Shown here piece after piece: positions 22,722 to 35,400 of a stretch of 64,000 nt of DNA; position 1 is the stretch's first letter, and every line of letters begins with the position of its first letter. The notes under the pieces are model-generated. The model ran no database searches. It worked only from the letters and a program-made list of their open reading frames with translations, and was not told where the DNA came from. A program made the position numbers and the translations under genes. The stretch is taken from positions 885,001-949,000 of the forward strand of contig NC_134680.1 of the NCBI RefSeq assembly GCF_024713945.1. Reading direction: 5' to 3'. This stretch comes from Dermatophagoides farinae (Eukaryota > Arthropoda > Arachnida > Sarcoptiformes > Pyroglyphidae).

Positions 22722-24483
22722 TCAATATGATGGATGATGATTATGATCGAATTCGATCGATTCGTTAGCCGTAATAGATATGTATTGACATTTATGAATT
22801 TCAATGGCGATTTGAAATTTAGTTAAACTTGATTTATCTAATGTCAATACAGATTGTTGCAATGTACAATTGAATTGAATGTCCATTAATGTCGGTGAAT
22901 GTAATTGTCGGTGAACAATTTGACAATTTACAGATTCATCATCTGTACATTGATCAAAATATTCATGACGATCTTTTGGTTCGATAACAAAATAAATCCA
23001 ATCATGTTGTAAAAAATCTTCGACATTGAATTTTGGTTCTTTGTTATAATAGACATTTTCTAGCTGAAGAAATCTTGTCATACCGGATTGGGCGGCCAAA
23101 TCACAAACATAGACACCTATTCTAGAAGTTTCAGATTTTGATTGCCAATTATTTTTTCGGATATCGTCATTAACAATTTGGATTGCATAACCACCAGGAT
23201 AATTATAGCTTGAAATGTATAATTTGATAATTGTCAGTGTTAGATTTAGTAATAGATTAACGATAAGACCATAGAGAAAAAATTGTTTCAAACGTTTGAT
23301 GAAATAAATCGATATTGAATTGGTCAATATTATGGTTTTCATTGTAGTTTGTTTTGACATTTTCATCATCAATTCGAACACATAACGTTGAAATTGAGCA
23401 ATGAGATCCATCATTGTGACGATGATATGAGCAAATGTTGTATTCAATAAAGGCACAGCATAGATGATGAATCGTAGTTCTTTATGTGGTAGAAATGAAT
23501 AAAGAAATATGAACAAAATGGATACAAATGTATATGGATGACCGAATCGTGACCACCAAAAACAGGCAAATGGTAACAATAAAATTGTTGTGAAAAATAT
23601 GTTTGGCAAAACATTGATAAAATACCAATAAAATGGTTGAACACCCCAAAGATGAGATTTATTTTCAACAATATTGAACCATATTGTATCGCCTATGTAC
23701 AAAAAATTAAAATTGTCAACAAAAAAAAAATTAAATAACAATACACTAACCTTCGGGCCAAATCCATTTGTTCCACATGAATGAATCAAACAATATGGTT
23801 AATGATAATGAAAAAATACCACTTGGAATTCCATAAACAAAAACATTGATCAATGATAATCTTTGTGTATAGAAACATTCAATCAAACAGATTGCTGAAA
23901 ACAATATAATAGTTTCAAAACGTATGACAATCACTGTGAAAGCAAATAAAAATATAAACATTGACCATTGGTTACGGTTCCAATAATCATAAGCGAATAA
24001 CATGAATATCAATGCATATGTATTCGGTAATGGACGTGATGCATAGAAAATTAAATGAAATTGTGTGATTGTTATCAATGTCAACCAAATGGCAATCGAT
24101 GATCCATTACGATGACTAGCTTGTATTGAATGAATAAATCTTCCGAATGCAAATGTAAAACAAAACAATAATGATAAACGTGATAGAATTTGTGATGGAA
24201 ATTTATCCAATGATTCGGATTGTAACCAACAGAATGGTTTAGCCAATATGGCCACAATAAAATTCGTTATAAATGTTCGATGTACAACACCGGGAAAATT
24301 TTCATGATCCCAAATGGCCACAGAATCGTTCGATAGCCATGGCGATAATTTTGATAGATAAAGAAAATCATGACAAGCTTGTATGCCGAATGATTCTTCT
24401 ACTTTTGTATATGGAACAATAAATAAATGTAAAGAAGAAATGATAAAAATAAGAATCGTTAAAAGAACCGCAGAATTCTTCAT
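22722..24483 (-). CDS. ALG12: Dolichyl-P-Man:Man7GlcNAc2-PP-dolichol alpha-1,6-mannosyltransferase
   Basis: Two exons (complement 24483-23751 and 23692-22722) give 567 residues of a multi-pass ER membrane protein of the GT22 family. The diagnostic lumenal loop reads PYTKVEESFGIQACHDFLY (residues ~24-42) followed by WDHENFPGVVHRTF. Further family blocks are ASRPLPNTYAL, FIVIRFET-like VIVIRFETII, WPEG-DTIWFNIVENKSHLWG spanning the intron, and FLPHKELRFIIYAVPLLN. ALG12 adds the eighth mannose to the N-glycan precursor from dolichol-phosphate-mannose. The protein is longer than the human one (488), with an extended lumenal C-terminus. GPI mannosyltransferases (PIGB, PIGZ) share the fold, but the EESFGIQACHD/FPGVV pair fits ALG12. 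Confidence 0.9.
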
Positions 24484-25290
24484 GATTCATCATATGTGTG
24501 TAAAATTATGATTATATATTCCCAGATGATAATCGAATCCATCTGGGAGAAAAAAAACAACCATCATGTGCCATCTATCCACAGCCAATAGAGTTAATCA
24601 TTATAAATTGAATTTTATTCTATGTCGCTTAAATTTCCACTGTAAACTGCAATTTTTACACTCTGCAAGTATAAAAAACTGTATTAACTTGGCATTTGAT
24701 GCGGGGAAGCCGAGCTGGACATTCCTAATTATTTTCAGTACAAACATAACTATTTAGTATGAGCTACTCAGTGTGTGTCTGAGCATGCGGAAAAACTTTT
24801 GAATGCCGCTGAACAGTTCGTCCAGCTTAGAAGTAGAAGTCGCTTCCAAAGAAACGCATTCTGTGGTATGTAGCTTTGACAAAGCTTTTTTTCATTGTTC
24901 TAGCTCAGCACACGTTGCTGCAGCTTTTGCATCCAATAGATGGTGCAGTCATTCAATAGAACATAGAAAGAGTTCGAATTCGAATTTTTCGAATTGATTA
25001 TTGTGATAATACATGTGTCACACGTGATTTTCATTTTGTGTGCCTGTGTGATTGTGTATTTGATGTTGAAATCTTGCTTGAAGACTGCATTTATTGGAAT
25101 GATTTTTTCTGTTTTTGTTTCCATGATCTATGATCTACTCATCGTTTGGTAAGTTATTTCGGTTATTTAACCTGATTACACCTAAAATACCTGATAACTT
25201 TTTTCATTTAAAATAAAGAAAATGGAGCATTTACGATATTGCAGAAAGCCACAGCGGTTGACGATTCAATGTTGAGTGTCTTCATGAGAT
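24484..25290. other. Spacer upstream of ALG12, possibly decayed Helitron body
   Basis: This spacer begins with the ALG12 5' flank, including a perfect 8-bp inverted repeat cccagatg…catctggg (24521-24528 / 24540-24547). From about 24560 the sequence has a more balanced composition than typical spacer here and lacks poly-A/T clutter. It leads into recognisable Helitron helicase remains. No coding similarity was recognised in it. Confidence 0.4.
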
Positions 25291-26127
25291 AAACCCACAA
25301 GGTTATCCTATAGGATCTATAGACACAAACTTGGATTAAACATTGGATCGATTATCATGTTCAGTCGCAATATTGAACCACAAAGTGGTTTGCTCAATGG
25401 CACGCGTTTATTTGTAAATAATAGACGCAGCATTGAAGCTCGAATATTGACAAGGAGGCTATGATTCATTTTGCAGCAAAACGATCGAGATCTTAAGCTA
25501 CCATTTAAATCGGTGCGTGGACGATTTCCTGTCTTATTGGCTTTTGCTCTGACAATTAATGTTTTAAGGGAAATCTTTCGATAAAATAAGTGTGTACCTT
25601 TCTACACCAGTATTGCAACATGGAATGATTTATGTGGCTTTTTGCCGCTGCAAAAATCCTTATAATCTGAAGATTTTTGTTCAGGAAATTTAGGAAAAGA
25701 TCAACAATGACCACAGTATCTATACCAAAAATATCGCATTTCTTCAACTTTTCGATTAGCAATAATAATTACGCTGTTCGGTGTGCGCAACTTTTTCAAC
25801 GGTATCAGGTGCAATGCACAAGTGATGGCTGACCCTGCGGTACCAAACCGAAGGCCGGAAGCAACACGCCGTGCATAGAAACCCACCGTCAGGCACGAAG
25901 CGTTAAAATAGACACCTTTGGCTGGGTACCAAGCAGGGGGCGGCGCAGCCGCCACACCTGCGGGTATCCAGCTCTATTGACCTCAAGAATTCATACCTTT
26001 GGCTGGGTACCAAGCAGGGGGGGCGGCGCAGCCGCCACACCTGCGGGTATCCAGCTATATTGACTGTCAAGAGTCAGCCCCGCAGGGCCAGCCTGGGGCA
26101 GGCGCGAAGCGCCTGTACCGGGCTGGT
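25291..26127 (+). mobile_element. Degenerate Helitron: Pif1-like helicase C-terminus plus 3' terminal hairpin
   Basis: Conceptual translation gives the end of a Pif1-like Helitron helicase in pieces. 25324-25461 has HKLGLNIGSIIMF, RNIEPQSGLLNGTRLFV and RSIEARIL. After one in-frame stop, 25498-25560 has LPFKSVRGRFPVLLAFALTIN. After a +1 frameshift, 25568-25690 has GKSFDKISVYL, STPVLQHGMIYVAF and NLKIFVQEI. These match the order of the Helitron pattern (motif V/VI area, LAFA.TINK.QGQ.., YVALSR). The 3' region carries GC-rich hairpins. The last one, caggcgc-gaa-gcgcctg at 26099-26115, lies 11 nt before CTGG at 26126 followed by T, the canonical Helitron 3' end (CTRR-T). The stop, frameshift and lack of a Rep domain mark it as inactive; its 5' end was not located. 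Confidence 0.8.
25914..26064. repeat. Tandem pair of GC-rich nested hairpins (68 and 70 bp)
   Basis: Unit 1 (25914-25981) and unit 2 (25995-26064) are almost identical, from acctttggctgggtacc to the terminal attgac, differing by two extra G and a few bases. Each can fold into nested stems: outer gctggGTACC with GGGTATCCAGC, then GCAGG with CCTGC, then the apical GGCGGC-gca-GCCGCC. They sit in the 3' tail of the Helitron relic, in sequence far richer in GC than the rest of the window. Confidence 0.8.
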
Positions 26128-26317
26128 TGAATTTTAAATCTACAGATTTTTGCGCCAATTTTTCTTTTTTTGCAAGTCCAAAAGAATATTTTTATTCAAT
26201 CAATGGAATAATAATAATTTTATCAAATTAAATCAAATATATATGGAAAGAAACGAAAACAGACAAATTCTTTTAATTCTTCTCCTCAATGTTTTAAATC
26301 ATCTTCATATAAATCGT

Positions 26318-27112
26318 TTATTTGGCACGATATTTACCATACGATTTTGCCAATGATTCCAATTCTAAATGAGCAACATCATCTTCTTCATTATTTTTTG
26401 CCAATACCAATGCTTCATCAATCCATTGCATTGCATCTGGATATTTTTTCATCGAAATCAATACTTTTGCCATCCACAAATGATTCATTTTCCAATCATG
26501 TTTTAATTTATCGGCCATTTTCAATGAATCCAATGCATCATCATATGTTGCTTCAGGTGGTGTACCGAAAAATGCTTTGGCAATTTGTCGTTCCATAAAT
26601 GAAAGATTGGCCACTTCCCAACACCAACGTCCATACATATGATGCATTAATTGATCATTATTATCAATGGAAACGGCAATATCACGATGTTCTTTGAATT
26701 GATGTCCCATTTGAATACGTTCTTTTGTGCTAACATGTGGTGCCATTCGTCCAACGGCAGCACAATACCTTTATTGTGATTTTTTTAAAAAAAATGAGAT
26801 GAGATGAAAATTTAAATCAGTAGATAAAAAAAAACCATACCATTTATGAACATTCATCGATTTTGGATCCAATTCTACGGCCTTTTTAGCATATTTAAAT
26901 GCTTCTTCTTCCCATTTTTTTGCTTCAGATTTATTTTTATTTTTCAATTGTAAATCCGATAATATCAAACAAATGACTACTAGACGCCAACATTTTTCGG
27001 CATCTGTTTGTCCTTGTTCATTGAAATGTGTCAATAATTTATTATACAATTCCATACGATCAACAGCCGGATTTTCTACATCTTTATCCCAATCGGTTAA
27101 ATAATCAGCCAT
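26318..27112 (-). CDS. Regulator of microtubule dynamics (RMDN/FAM82) family protein
   Basis: Two exons (complement 27112-26841 and 26768-26318) encode 240 residues. The helical TPR-like fold of the family is visible: LYNKLLTHFNEQG, KCWRLVVICLILSDLQ, KYAKKAVELDPKSMNVHKWY, RIQMGHQFKEHRDIAVSID, LMHHMYGRWCWEVANLSFME, RQIAKAFFGTPPEATYDDAL and the last repeat WIDEALVLAKNN. RMDN proteins associate with microtubules and mitochondria or the ER; vertebrate RMDN1 is the closest in layout. The start at 27112 (MADYLTDWDKDVENP) lacks the N-terminal extension of the vertebrate proteins, so this is a short form. A poly(A) signal AATAAA lies at the complement of 26191-26196, about 65 bp from the Helitron end. 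Confidence 0.88.
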
Positions 27113-29239
27113 TGTGTTTTGTGGATTTGTTTTCGTTGACAAAATAAAAAACAATCCAGAAAGGTTGAAGCGCGAACCAATCCAAAAATGGTAAATCACT
27201 ATGGAAACAGACGAAGAGAAAAAAAATCGAATTCCAAAAACAAAACAAAACAAAAAAAAAATGAAATTCGAATCAAAGGAAAAACCAGAAAAAAATGGTC
27301 ATCAATTAAATCAAACAAAAAAAAATAAAATAAAATAAAATAAAATACTAACCAGGAACAGCCAGTAAGCCAACGATCGAATCGAATGATGATGTGTTCA
27401 ATACAAGAGCAACCACACACACACACACACACAAATGGTGAATGAATGAATAAATCGATCTATTGAAAACAAAAAAAAAACCATGGAAATGATTTGATTA
27501 TGTATATGGCGTGTGTGTGTGTGTGTGTATGTGGATTTGTTTCGTAACTATTGGTCACCGCCTACAGATCTAAACATCATTATGTTATATGTGGATCGAA
27601 TCATCAAAAGAGAGAGAGAAAAAAACGATATATTTATCAATGTAGTTAAAAAAAAATTTTTTTTTTTTTTTGGTTTGTTTGTCAATGTTACGATTTGATT
27701 GTTGTTGTTGATAATTCAAAATTTGTTGTTGTTGTTGTTGTTGTTGTTGTAGTTGTTGAGTGGAAAATTGAACAGAAATCACTAGGAAAAAAAAGAGATT
27801 GAAACAAGGATTTTGTCATGACATGAAACATGACAACAACAACAACAACAACAACAAAAAATTTTTTTTCAAATCGACATACATGAGATTGATTGATAAA
27901 GAATGGATTCATGGTACATGTGTGTGTAGTGGTTCGAATTTTTTTTTTCCCAGAAATAACTATATAGCTGCTACTAATACCACTACTACTACTTACTGCT
28001 ACTACCATGGTGAAATGATAAAAATTTTTTTTTTTTGATTGATTGATTAATTGGTTGATCTTTGATTTTTGATTCTAAGAACGGAACAAAAAAAAATGCC
28101 GGGAACATGCATCAATGTACTCCGTAATGTATCGAGTAGAAAGAACAAAAAAAAAATTTTTTTGGAAATTTTGGGGAAATTTTTCGGGAAAACACCAAAT
28201 TCAATTAAATATCAAATCAAATTAAATTTTTTAACAAAAAAAATAAAAAATTTCTTTCTCTTTCTGATCATCATTTTCAACATTTTTTTTCCCCAATCGA
28301 TTCATTGAATAGTGGTCAAGCAATGATATTTGTCTGATCGATCATGATGATGATGTCTGTCTGTGTTTTGTTTGTTGGTTTTTTTTTCTATTGGAATCGA
28401 ATGAGAGGCTAAATGCACACATCACTGGAAAAAAACAATCGATTATTACTAACCAAAAAAAAAAATCGAAAATTTTTTTTTTTTTTTTTTTTGATTGATG
28501 GGTCCGTTAATTTTTTTCTTTTTCGCTGGAAATTTTCAATGTGTAAAACACATTATTATTACGACAATTATGTATGATGAATAGAACTGAATCTGGTTAA
28601 CATGAATGCATGGCATTTAGTTTTGATAGGTCGGTTGGTTTGGTTTTGGTTTTGGTTGGCAACATGCGAATTACATCATCACACAGTGTGTGTATGTGTT
28701 GTCTGATCAAGGTTTTTTTTAGATTAATTTTTTTTTCGTTTTCTTTGATTGCAATCGATGCATAACGATATAAAATAAAAAAAATGCACATACATGCATT
28801 TTCACAACCTGAAAATCATAATTTGGCCACAAAAAAAAAACAACAAACAAACAGACAAAAATTCAAGGTAAATCACATACCAATAAAAAAAATGAAACAA
28901 AACAAAGATTAAATCAGGTCAAATATTTTTGTCGTTTTAGCGTGAAACAAACAAACAAACAAACAAACAAAAACATTCCGAATCCACAAGTTTTTCTTTG
29001 ATTGAATGAATGAATGAATGAATCATGGATATATATACATTGAAATGAAAATGAAAATATGAAAATATGAAACAGCATGTAACAAAATTTTTTTGTTGTT
29101 GAAATATGTTTGATGATGATTATCAAGATAAATGATTTTTTTTCCAGTAGTAGTAGTGGTGGTGGTGAAATATTAAAAAAAAACAAAAAAATGTCAGTTG
29201 TTTGAACCCAGTCAAGGTTATGGTTTTTTTTTTCATTTT

Positions 29240-29244
<5 letters not shown>

Positions 29245-29280
<36 letters not shown>

Positions 29281-29284
29281 GTCT
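29245..29284. repeat. (CT)n microsatellite with (GTCT)n tail
   Basis: About 16 CT units run into gtctgtctgtc. They are preceded by poly-T. There is no coding context. Confidence 0.9.
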
Positions 29285-31640
29285 GTCAGTCTGCCTGTCT
29301 ATATCTCTCTTTATACATCATCAATTATTTAATAGATTAAATGATCAATGGATGACCACAAGCTTGACCATGTATTAATCACATGTATCCTTTTTTTTCT
29401 CCTTGTTTTTTTTTCCTTCTCTCAACATATTTCTCTTTTCAGTATTTTTTTTTTTCGCTTCTTGCTGGATACATATATTGTGTAATTTGGATTTTTGATT
29501 CGAAGATTTAAAAAAACGAAAGGAGCAAGAGAGAGAGAGAGAGAATCATCTAATTGACCGATGTAAAATGGATTTTTTTTTGTTTCAATTAAAATTTGAA
29601 AATTTTTTTTAAAATTACTTTTTTTTCTTGCTTCAAATTCTCCATTTCCATCAAGAATTCACTAATTGAACAGACAAACAAAAAAAAATTCTTGATTTGA
29701 TTGAACTGGTTAACAATTTTTTTTATTTTTTATTTATTTTTTTTTTTTTTGACAGAACAGAATATTCATTTCATTTGAAATTCTTTTCCCCAGTCTCTCT
29801 TTCTTTCTCTCAACACCGACAGACAGACAGAGATCATTATGATTCTTGTTAGTTGATTAAATGAATGAATGAATGAATAAATTTTCGACTTTTGTTCAAA
29901 AATAAACACTGCAATGATGATTAGATTTCAATCGTTTCAATTCTATGAAATTCTAAATGAAATGCCATTTTTTTTCAATATTTTCCATTTTGTTTCATAA
30001 TTTCAATGATGATGGATTCCATCACTTAATCCAGTATCATCATCACCATCACCACCACCACTACCATCACCACTTCTCCACACACACACACAAAATTTAA
30101 AATTATCTAGCATCAATTCAATGGCGTCGACTCATGTATTCAAAAAAAAAAAAAAAAAAAATCAAATTCTTCTTTGCTACTGCAGTCATGATAATAATGG
30201 CCAGAATAACCAGATAAACGATGCTGATTTTTGTTATCAAACAAATTTGAAATCTAGTGGTCATTTTCAAATATCGGTAGTGGTTCATTGTCGGTCGTAT
30301 TGGTGCTGCTGGTGGTGGTGGTGGTGGTAATGTTTCAACAAAAAAAAACGCCTACCCTTTAACCATTTAGTATTTAGAATAAAATGATCATTTCTTTACG
30401 CATAAAGAATTCATTTGTATTCATTCATTCATAGAATTCTTAAATGTTCACAGATCAACAACAATAGAAGTACCTTAACTTAATAAGAAAACATCACCAG
30501 TGGACAGAATACGGAATTTTTTTTTAAAAAATGATGCAATAACAACCACAAAAAAATTGGATTCTATAACAAAAGAAAGAAAGAATGAAAAAAACTGATT
30601 CCAATTCTGATTAATTCATTTTGCTTCAATTTTGGATCAATATGGATCATTATATTATTATAATCACCAGAAACATTAAACTTTATTCTTTTGTTGTTGT
30701 TGTTGTTTGGCGAGAACAAAATTCTCGCCATTCTATTCTTTGATGGGTGATGTGTATGTGAGATTAATTCAATGAAACTTTTATTCGTTCATTGGTCCAT
30801 ACGTTACTATACAGACCGTATTGGATTTTATATATATAGATATATAATATGACTATACCGCCTCGCCAATATCCAAAAGGATGTTACTCTTTTTCATTTT
30901 CATCATCATTTTTGTTGGTGAAAAAAAAACCATCATCAACAACAACAACAACAACAACAACATGACCATTTTCATCAGAAAAAAACACATCCAGACATGA
31001 ATGATATATAATAATAGTATTCCAGAAACCAAACCAAAACGAATCTAAACGTTTTGTTGAATATAGTTATTCGGGATGCATATACAGAATATTTTTCTTA
31101 TGGTTTCCACTTCCTTTTTCATGATTCTTCTATCGGTTCATGTGTGTGTGTGTGTGGGTGCATGGTTCACCAACACACACACACACACACACACACACAT
31201 CATTCATTCAATATTAAACTCGATTTTTGTTCTTTTTTTTTTTTTTTTTTTTTTTTGATTCAGAATTTTTCTTTATCGAAGCGGTTTTTATATTGATGTT
31301 TTCGTTGTTGTTTTTATGATGAATTTTTTTTTCTTCTTCTTCTTCTCTCAATAGAATCTTCTAGCATCCACTATAGTATTCAGGATCAGTAAAACAACAA
31401 CAACAACAACAACACAGACATTGAAAACCAAACCAAACCAAACCGATTATCAACATCAACATTAACATTATATACCAGAATTCTTCTTTGGCTCTTTTTT
31501 CTTCTTCTTCTTTTTTTTTTGATTCTGGTTATTTTTTTTCTTTCTTCTTCTGGATTCTTGCTCTCTGTATCCGTATATATATGTGTGTGTGTATGTTATT
31601 TGTATATAATGGATAAAGTATAATGAAAAGATGTTTGTTT

Positions 31641-31675
<35 letters not shown>
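31641..31675. repeat. (CT)n microsatellite
   Basis: A run of about 16-17 CT units, followed 70 bp later by a second CT-rich stretch (about 31730-31760). Confidence 0.9.
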
Positions 31676-32177
31676 GTTATTCTTGATGTCTGTGTCTATG
31701 TAATTTTATCTTCTGTATGTTTTTTCCTCTACTCTCACTCTCTCACTCTCTCTCTCTCTCTTTGTCTTCATGTATCAATGTTAATAATTTTTTTTTGGAC
31801 TCTCAACACACACACACAGAATATTGAAAGAATTTTTTTTTAACTATGAAGAAAAAACAAATTGAAATTATTTCCATAAATTGATCAAATGTAAACCGAC
31901 CACCAACCAACCAGCCAACCAATCAAGCATTGATTATCATCATCATAATATAATTGATCATCATCGATCATCATAATCATCATCATCATCATTTTTTTTA
32001 TATATATACAGTGAAAATATTTTCAAATCAAAAAAAAAAAAAAAATTTCTTTCATTCATTTTTTTTTTTTTTTTTTTGGTGTTGAATAAATAAATTTCCG
32101 GGAATAATTCTCAATCATCATCATCATTGAATTTTCTTTTTTTTTTTCTTGTTTATTTCACATTGACAAATTGATGA

Positions 32178-32217
<40 letters not shown>
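32178..32217. repeat. (CA)n microsatellite upstream of UNC80
   Basis: About 20 uninterrupted CA units, 270 bp before the UNC80 start codon. Confidence 0.9.
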
Positions 32218-32221
<4 letters not shown>

Positions 32222-32482
32222 CTGTTTTGTCTGTATATGGGTGTGTCTAAATGTTGATTTTTTTTTACTATTAAAATTTTACAAATCATCATCATCATCA
32301 TCATTATTATCGGCAGTGATGAAAGTGGTGATTATTATCAATTAAACTTTAATAATTATTTGTTTTTTTTTATTCATTTCATTCATCAAATACAAACATC
32401 ATCATTAGATCTTTGATGTTTTGTAAGTTCATGTGTGTGTGTGTAAAATTTTGTGTTTAAACCACCATCACCACCAACCACA

Positions 32483-35400
32483 ATGATTAAACGTAAATCA
32501 TCACATTCTGGTGGTGGTGGTGTTGGTGGTGAAAGCAATGGTGATGATACACATAATAATGATAAAAACAACAATAAAGAAGAAGAAAAAGAAGAAGAAG
32601 ATGATGATGATGAAAATGATTGTCTTTCACATTCAATTCCATTACCAATACAAACATTTTTATGGCGACAGACAAGGTATGATAACGAAAAAAAAAAAAA
32701 AAAAAATTTTTTCTTTCTTCAATAATGAAAAAAAAATTTTTTTATTAGTCCATTCATAAGGCCAAAAATCAGTAAATTACAAGATGCTGCCGCAATGGAA
32801 CAACGTGAAGCATGTAAATTATTTGAAAAAGTTCTTGTACAAAATATTCGTTTCGGTCTTTCACCAAGTCTAACAAAAGCTATTGCCAGTGTTAGCAGGT
32901 AAGTATTTTAATTTTAAATTTTGATGAATGAATTTCAATTTTAAATTTTTGATTCATTTAATTTAACAAATGACAAGATGGCGGCTCATTGTATCGGCTT
33001 TACCACATGTGATGCATTGTTGTTCAACATTATTATATATACGTAGAAAAAATTCATTTGATAAATTATCAGCATCAGAAACAAAATTATTATATACATT
33101 ACATTGGATATTATTGGATGCAGCTGAAGAATGTGCTGATGAAGAAAATGAACATGGTATAAATCGTCCACAAGAACATTATATACTTCCAGTGACAACC
33201 ATACAGACATTTGTCTATTTATTTGCACCATTAATACCTCATTTAAAGCAATCAGATTTTTTAACATCATTTCGTCTTGAAAATGGTTATAAAATATGGA
33301 TACCATTATTCAATTATTGTCATCCAGAGTAAGTGTTTTTTTTTGTTTGTTTGTTTGTTTGTATTATAACAACAAATATATTTAAACTGACGATCATTCC
33401 ATTTATTTTTTTCCCCCCAATCAAGAATACCAAGTTTTCTTGCACATGCAAAACAAAATACATTTTCATTATCAAGAAATATGGAAAAAAAATTACCAAT
33501 TCCAAAATTTGGTGATGTATTCATTGGTTCATCAACCCAGTTGGATAAATCTGCAATTAATGTTATTGATGATGGTGGTGATAAAAAATCGACGACGATG
33601 ATGATGATGATGAACACTGAACGTAAAGATTCACATGATATATTTAATTTTGGTTCACCACAACCATCAGATAGTTCACCATTACATATGATGAATGGAC
33701 ATGATCCACTTTCAATTCCACAACAGCAACAACAACAACAACAATCATCATCATCATCATCGACAACAACAACAACAAAAACACAAGAATTAAAGAAAAA
33801 ATATGAATATCAAAAAAAAGATTTAGCCGAACCATCAATGGCTACATATTTAGATGTAGCTGTATTACGTTGTCTATTCACATCACAATGGATCGAAGAT
33901 GGTATTGATTGGGCATTAAATTTTCTTTATTATCGTTTGGAATGTATTGAAAAAAGCCGCCAAAATCAGCAACAATTTTTTCGTACACGATCATATTCAT
34001 TACCAGTACCAAAACGTCGTTATCGTGATTCAACAATGTTTGCCACTGCTGCTGCTAGTAGTGGTGGTGGTGGTTTGACCAACGATTCCAAACGAAACCG
34101 TCCAAATGATGATCAACAACATCAAGAATTGAATAAAGATTCTAAATTGAAAACATTTCGTGATGTACGTCGTTCATCATTTTCCGGACTTCCAGGTTTG
34201 TTTATTTGTTTCATTCATGAATTTTTGAATTGAAATTTTCAATTTCAAATTTTTTTTTGACAAAAGGACTGTCAGGATTTCAGGCTTTAATAAGCAGTAC
34301 TACATCAAGTGCCTCATTTGGCAGACATGGAAGTGAAAAAGTTAAACATAAAAAATCTAAAAAACAACAACAACAACAACAACAGAATCAAAATCAAACG
34401 ACATCTACTGTTGATTGTCAACAACAACAACAACAACAACAACAATCGAACACAATATCATCAACATCATCGAAAATTTATCATAAAACCATCAATAATG
34501 CTATAAGTAGCCATCATGTGCCATCAAAATCTGATAATAATCAAAGTAATAAACAACAACAACATCATCATGGTCATCATAAATCGAAAAATTCAACCAC
34601 TAAAACAGCTAAACAGACAATCCGTGATGTTGTAATGTCAAAACATTTACATTATCATTATCATGGTCGTGGTCATGGCCATCAACAATCATCAAAATCA
34701 TCAACATCCGTAAGTGAAGTTGTAAATGATCAACAACAACAACAGCGACCAACATCGGCAAATAGTTTTAAAAAACGAAAAATTTCACTTTCAACTGAAC
34801 ATCGTTTAATTGATCGTAATGATTTTAAAGGAAAATCAATGCCAACATTACATCTAATCGATGATGAAAATCAACCAATCAATTTTAATGATGAATATTA
34901 TGATTATGATGATGATGAAAAATATCCAGCCATCTATTTATCACCGGAAACAGCTCGAACACCAAGTCGTACATCATTAACTGAAATCGGTGGTGGTATA
35001 TCCACCACAAATGATACACAATTGTTAAATGCACAATCCAACAACACAAATCAACAATCAACATCGAATGTACCAATGTTTCCAATAATAACGATCACTG
35101 AACATTCACCGGTTTCATCGATAAAATTTTTTCACAATAATAACAATCAAAATCGTTTGATTGATGATAATATCGGCGATGGTGGTGGTGGTGGTGGTGC
35201 TGGTAGTGATATCGATGATCATGATGATGATGATCAATTATCTATACGACGACGAAAATCATCTTCATCAACATCAAAATATAAATTCTATATTGCTGAT
35301 GATGATGATGATGATTATAATAATAATCAACAACAACAACAACAACAACAAAATGAAATGTTTTATTCAAGTGCCTATTATTCCGGTGGTAGGAGTGGTG

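Larger units (their letters stand above)
27113..32482. other. Long repeat-rich spacer upstream of UNC80
   Basis: Divergent starts (RMDN at 27112, UNC80 at 32483) flank 5.4 kb without a supported gene. It holds (CAA/GTT)n near 27723-27752 and 27835-27856, (CT)n at about 29245-29277 and 31641-31675, (CA)n at 31172-31199 and 32178-32217, and poly-T runs up to about 25. Open frames here are low-complexity (Trp run near 30300, His/Thr run near 31170). 5' non-coding exons of UNC80 could lie here but cannot be recognised. Confidence 0.6.

Noticed and set aside
24566-24997. Plus-strand frames of 60-65 residues upstream of the Helitron helicase
   Set aside because: No similarity to Helitron Rep or any domain could be seen; they may be chance frames in decayed element DNA.
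25800-26126. Bacterial or organellar contamination as source of the GC-rich stretch
   Set aside because: It is continuous with Helitron helicase remains and ends in a canonical Helitron terminus, which explains it better.
27723-27856. Clusters of regularly spaced short repeats resembling an array
   Set aside because: They are simple (GTT/CAA)n microsatellites without unique spacers, so not a CRISPR-like array.
30121-30330. Frame ending in a tryptophan run
   Set aside because: It is the reading of (TGG)n and A-run microsatellites, not a gene.
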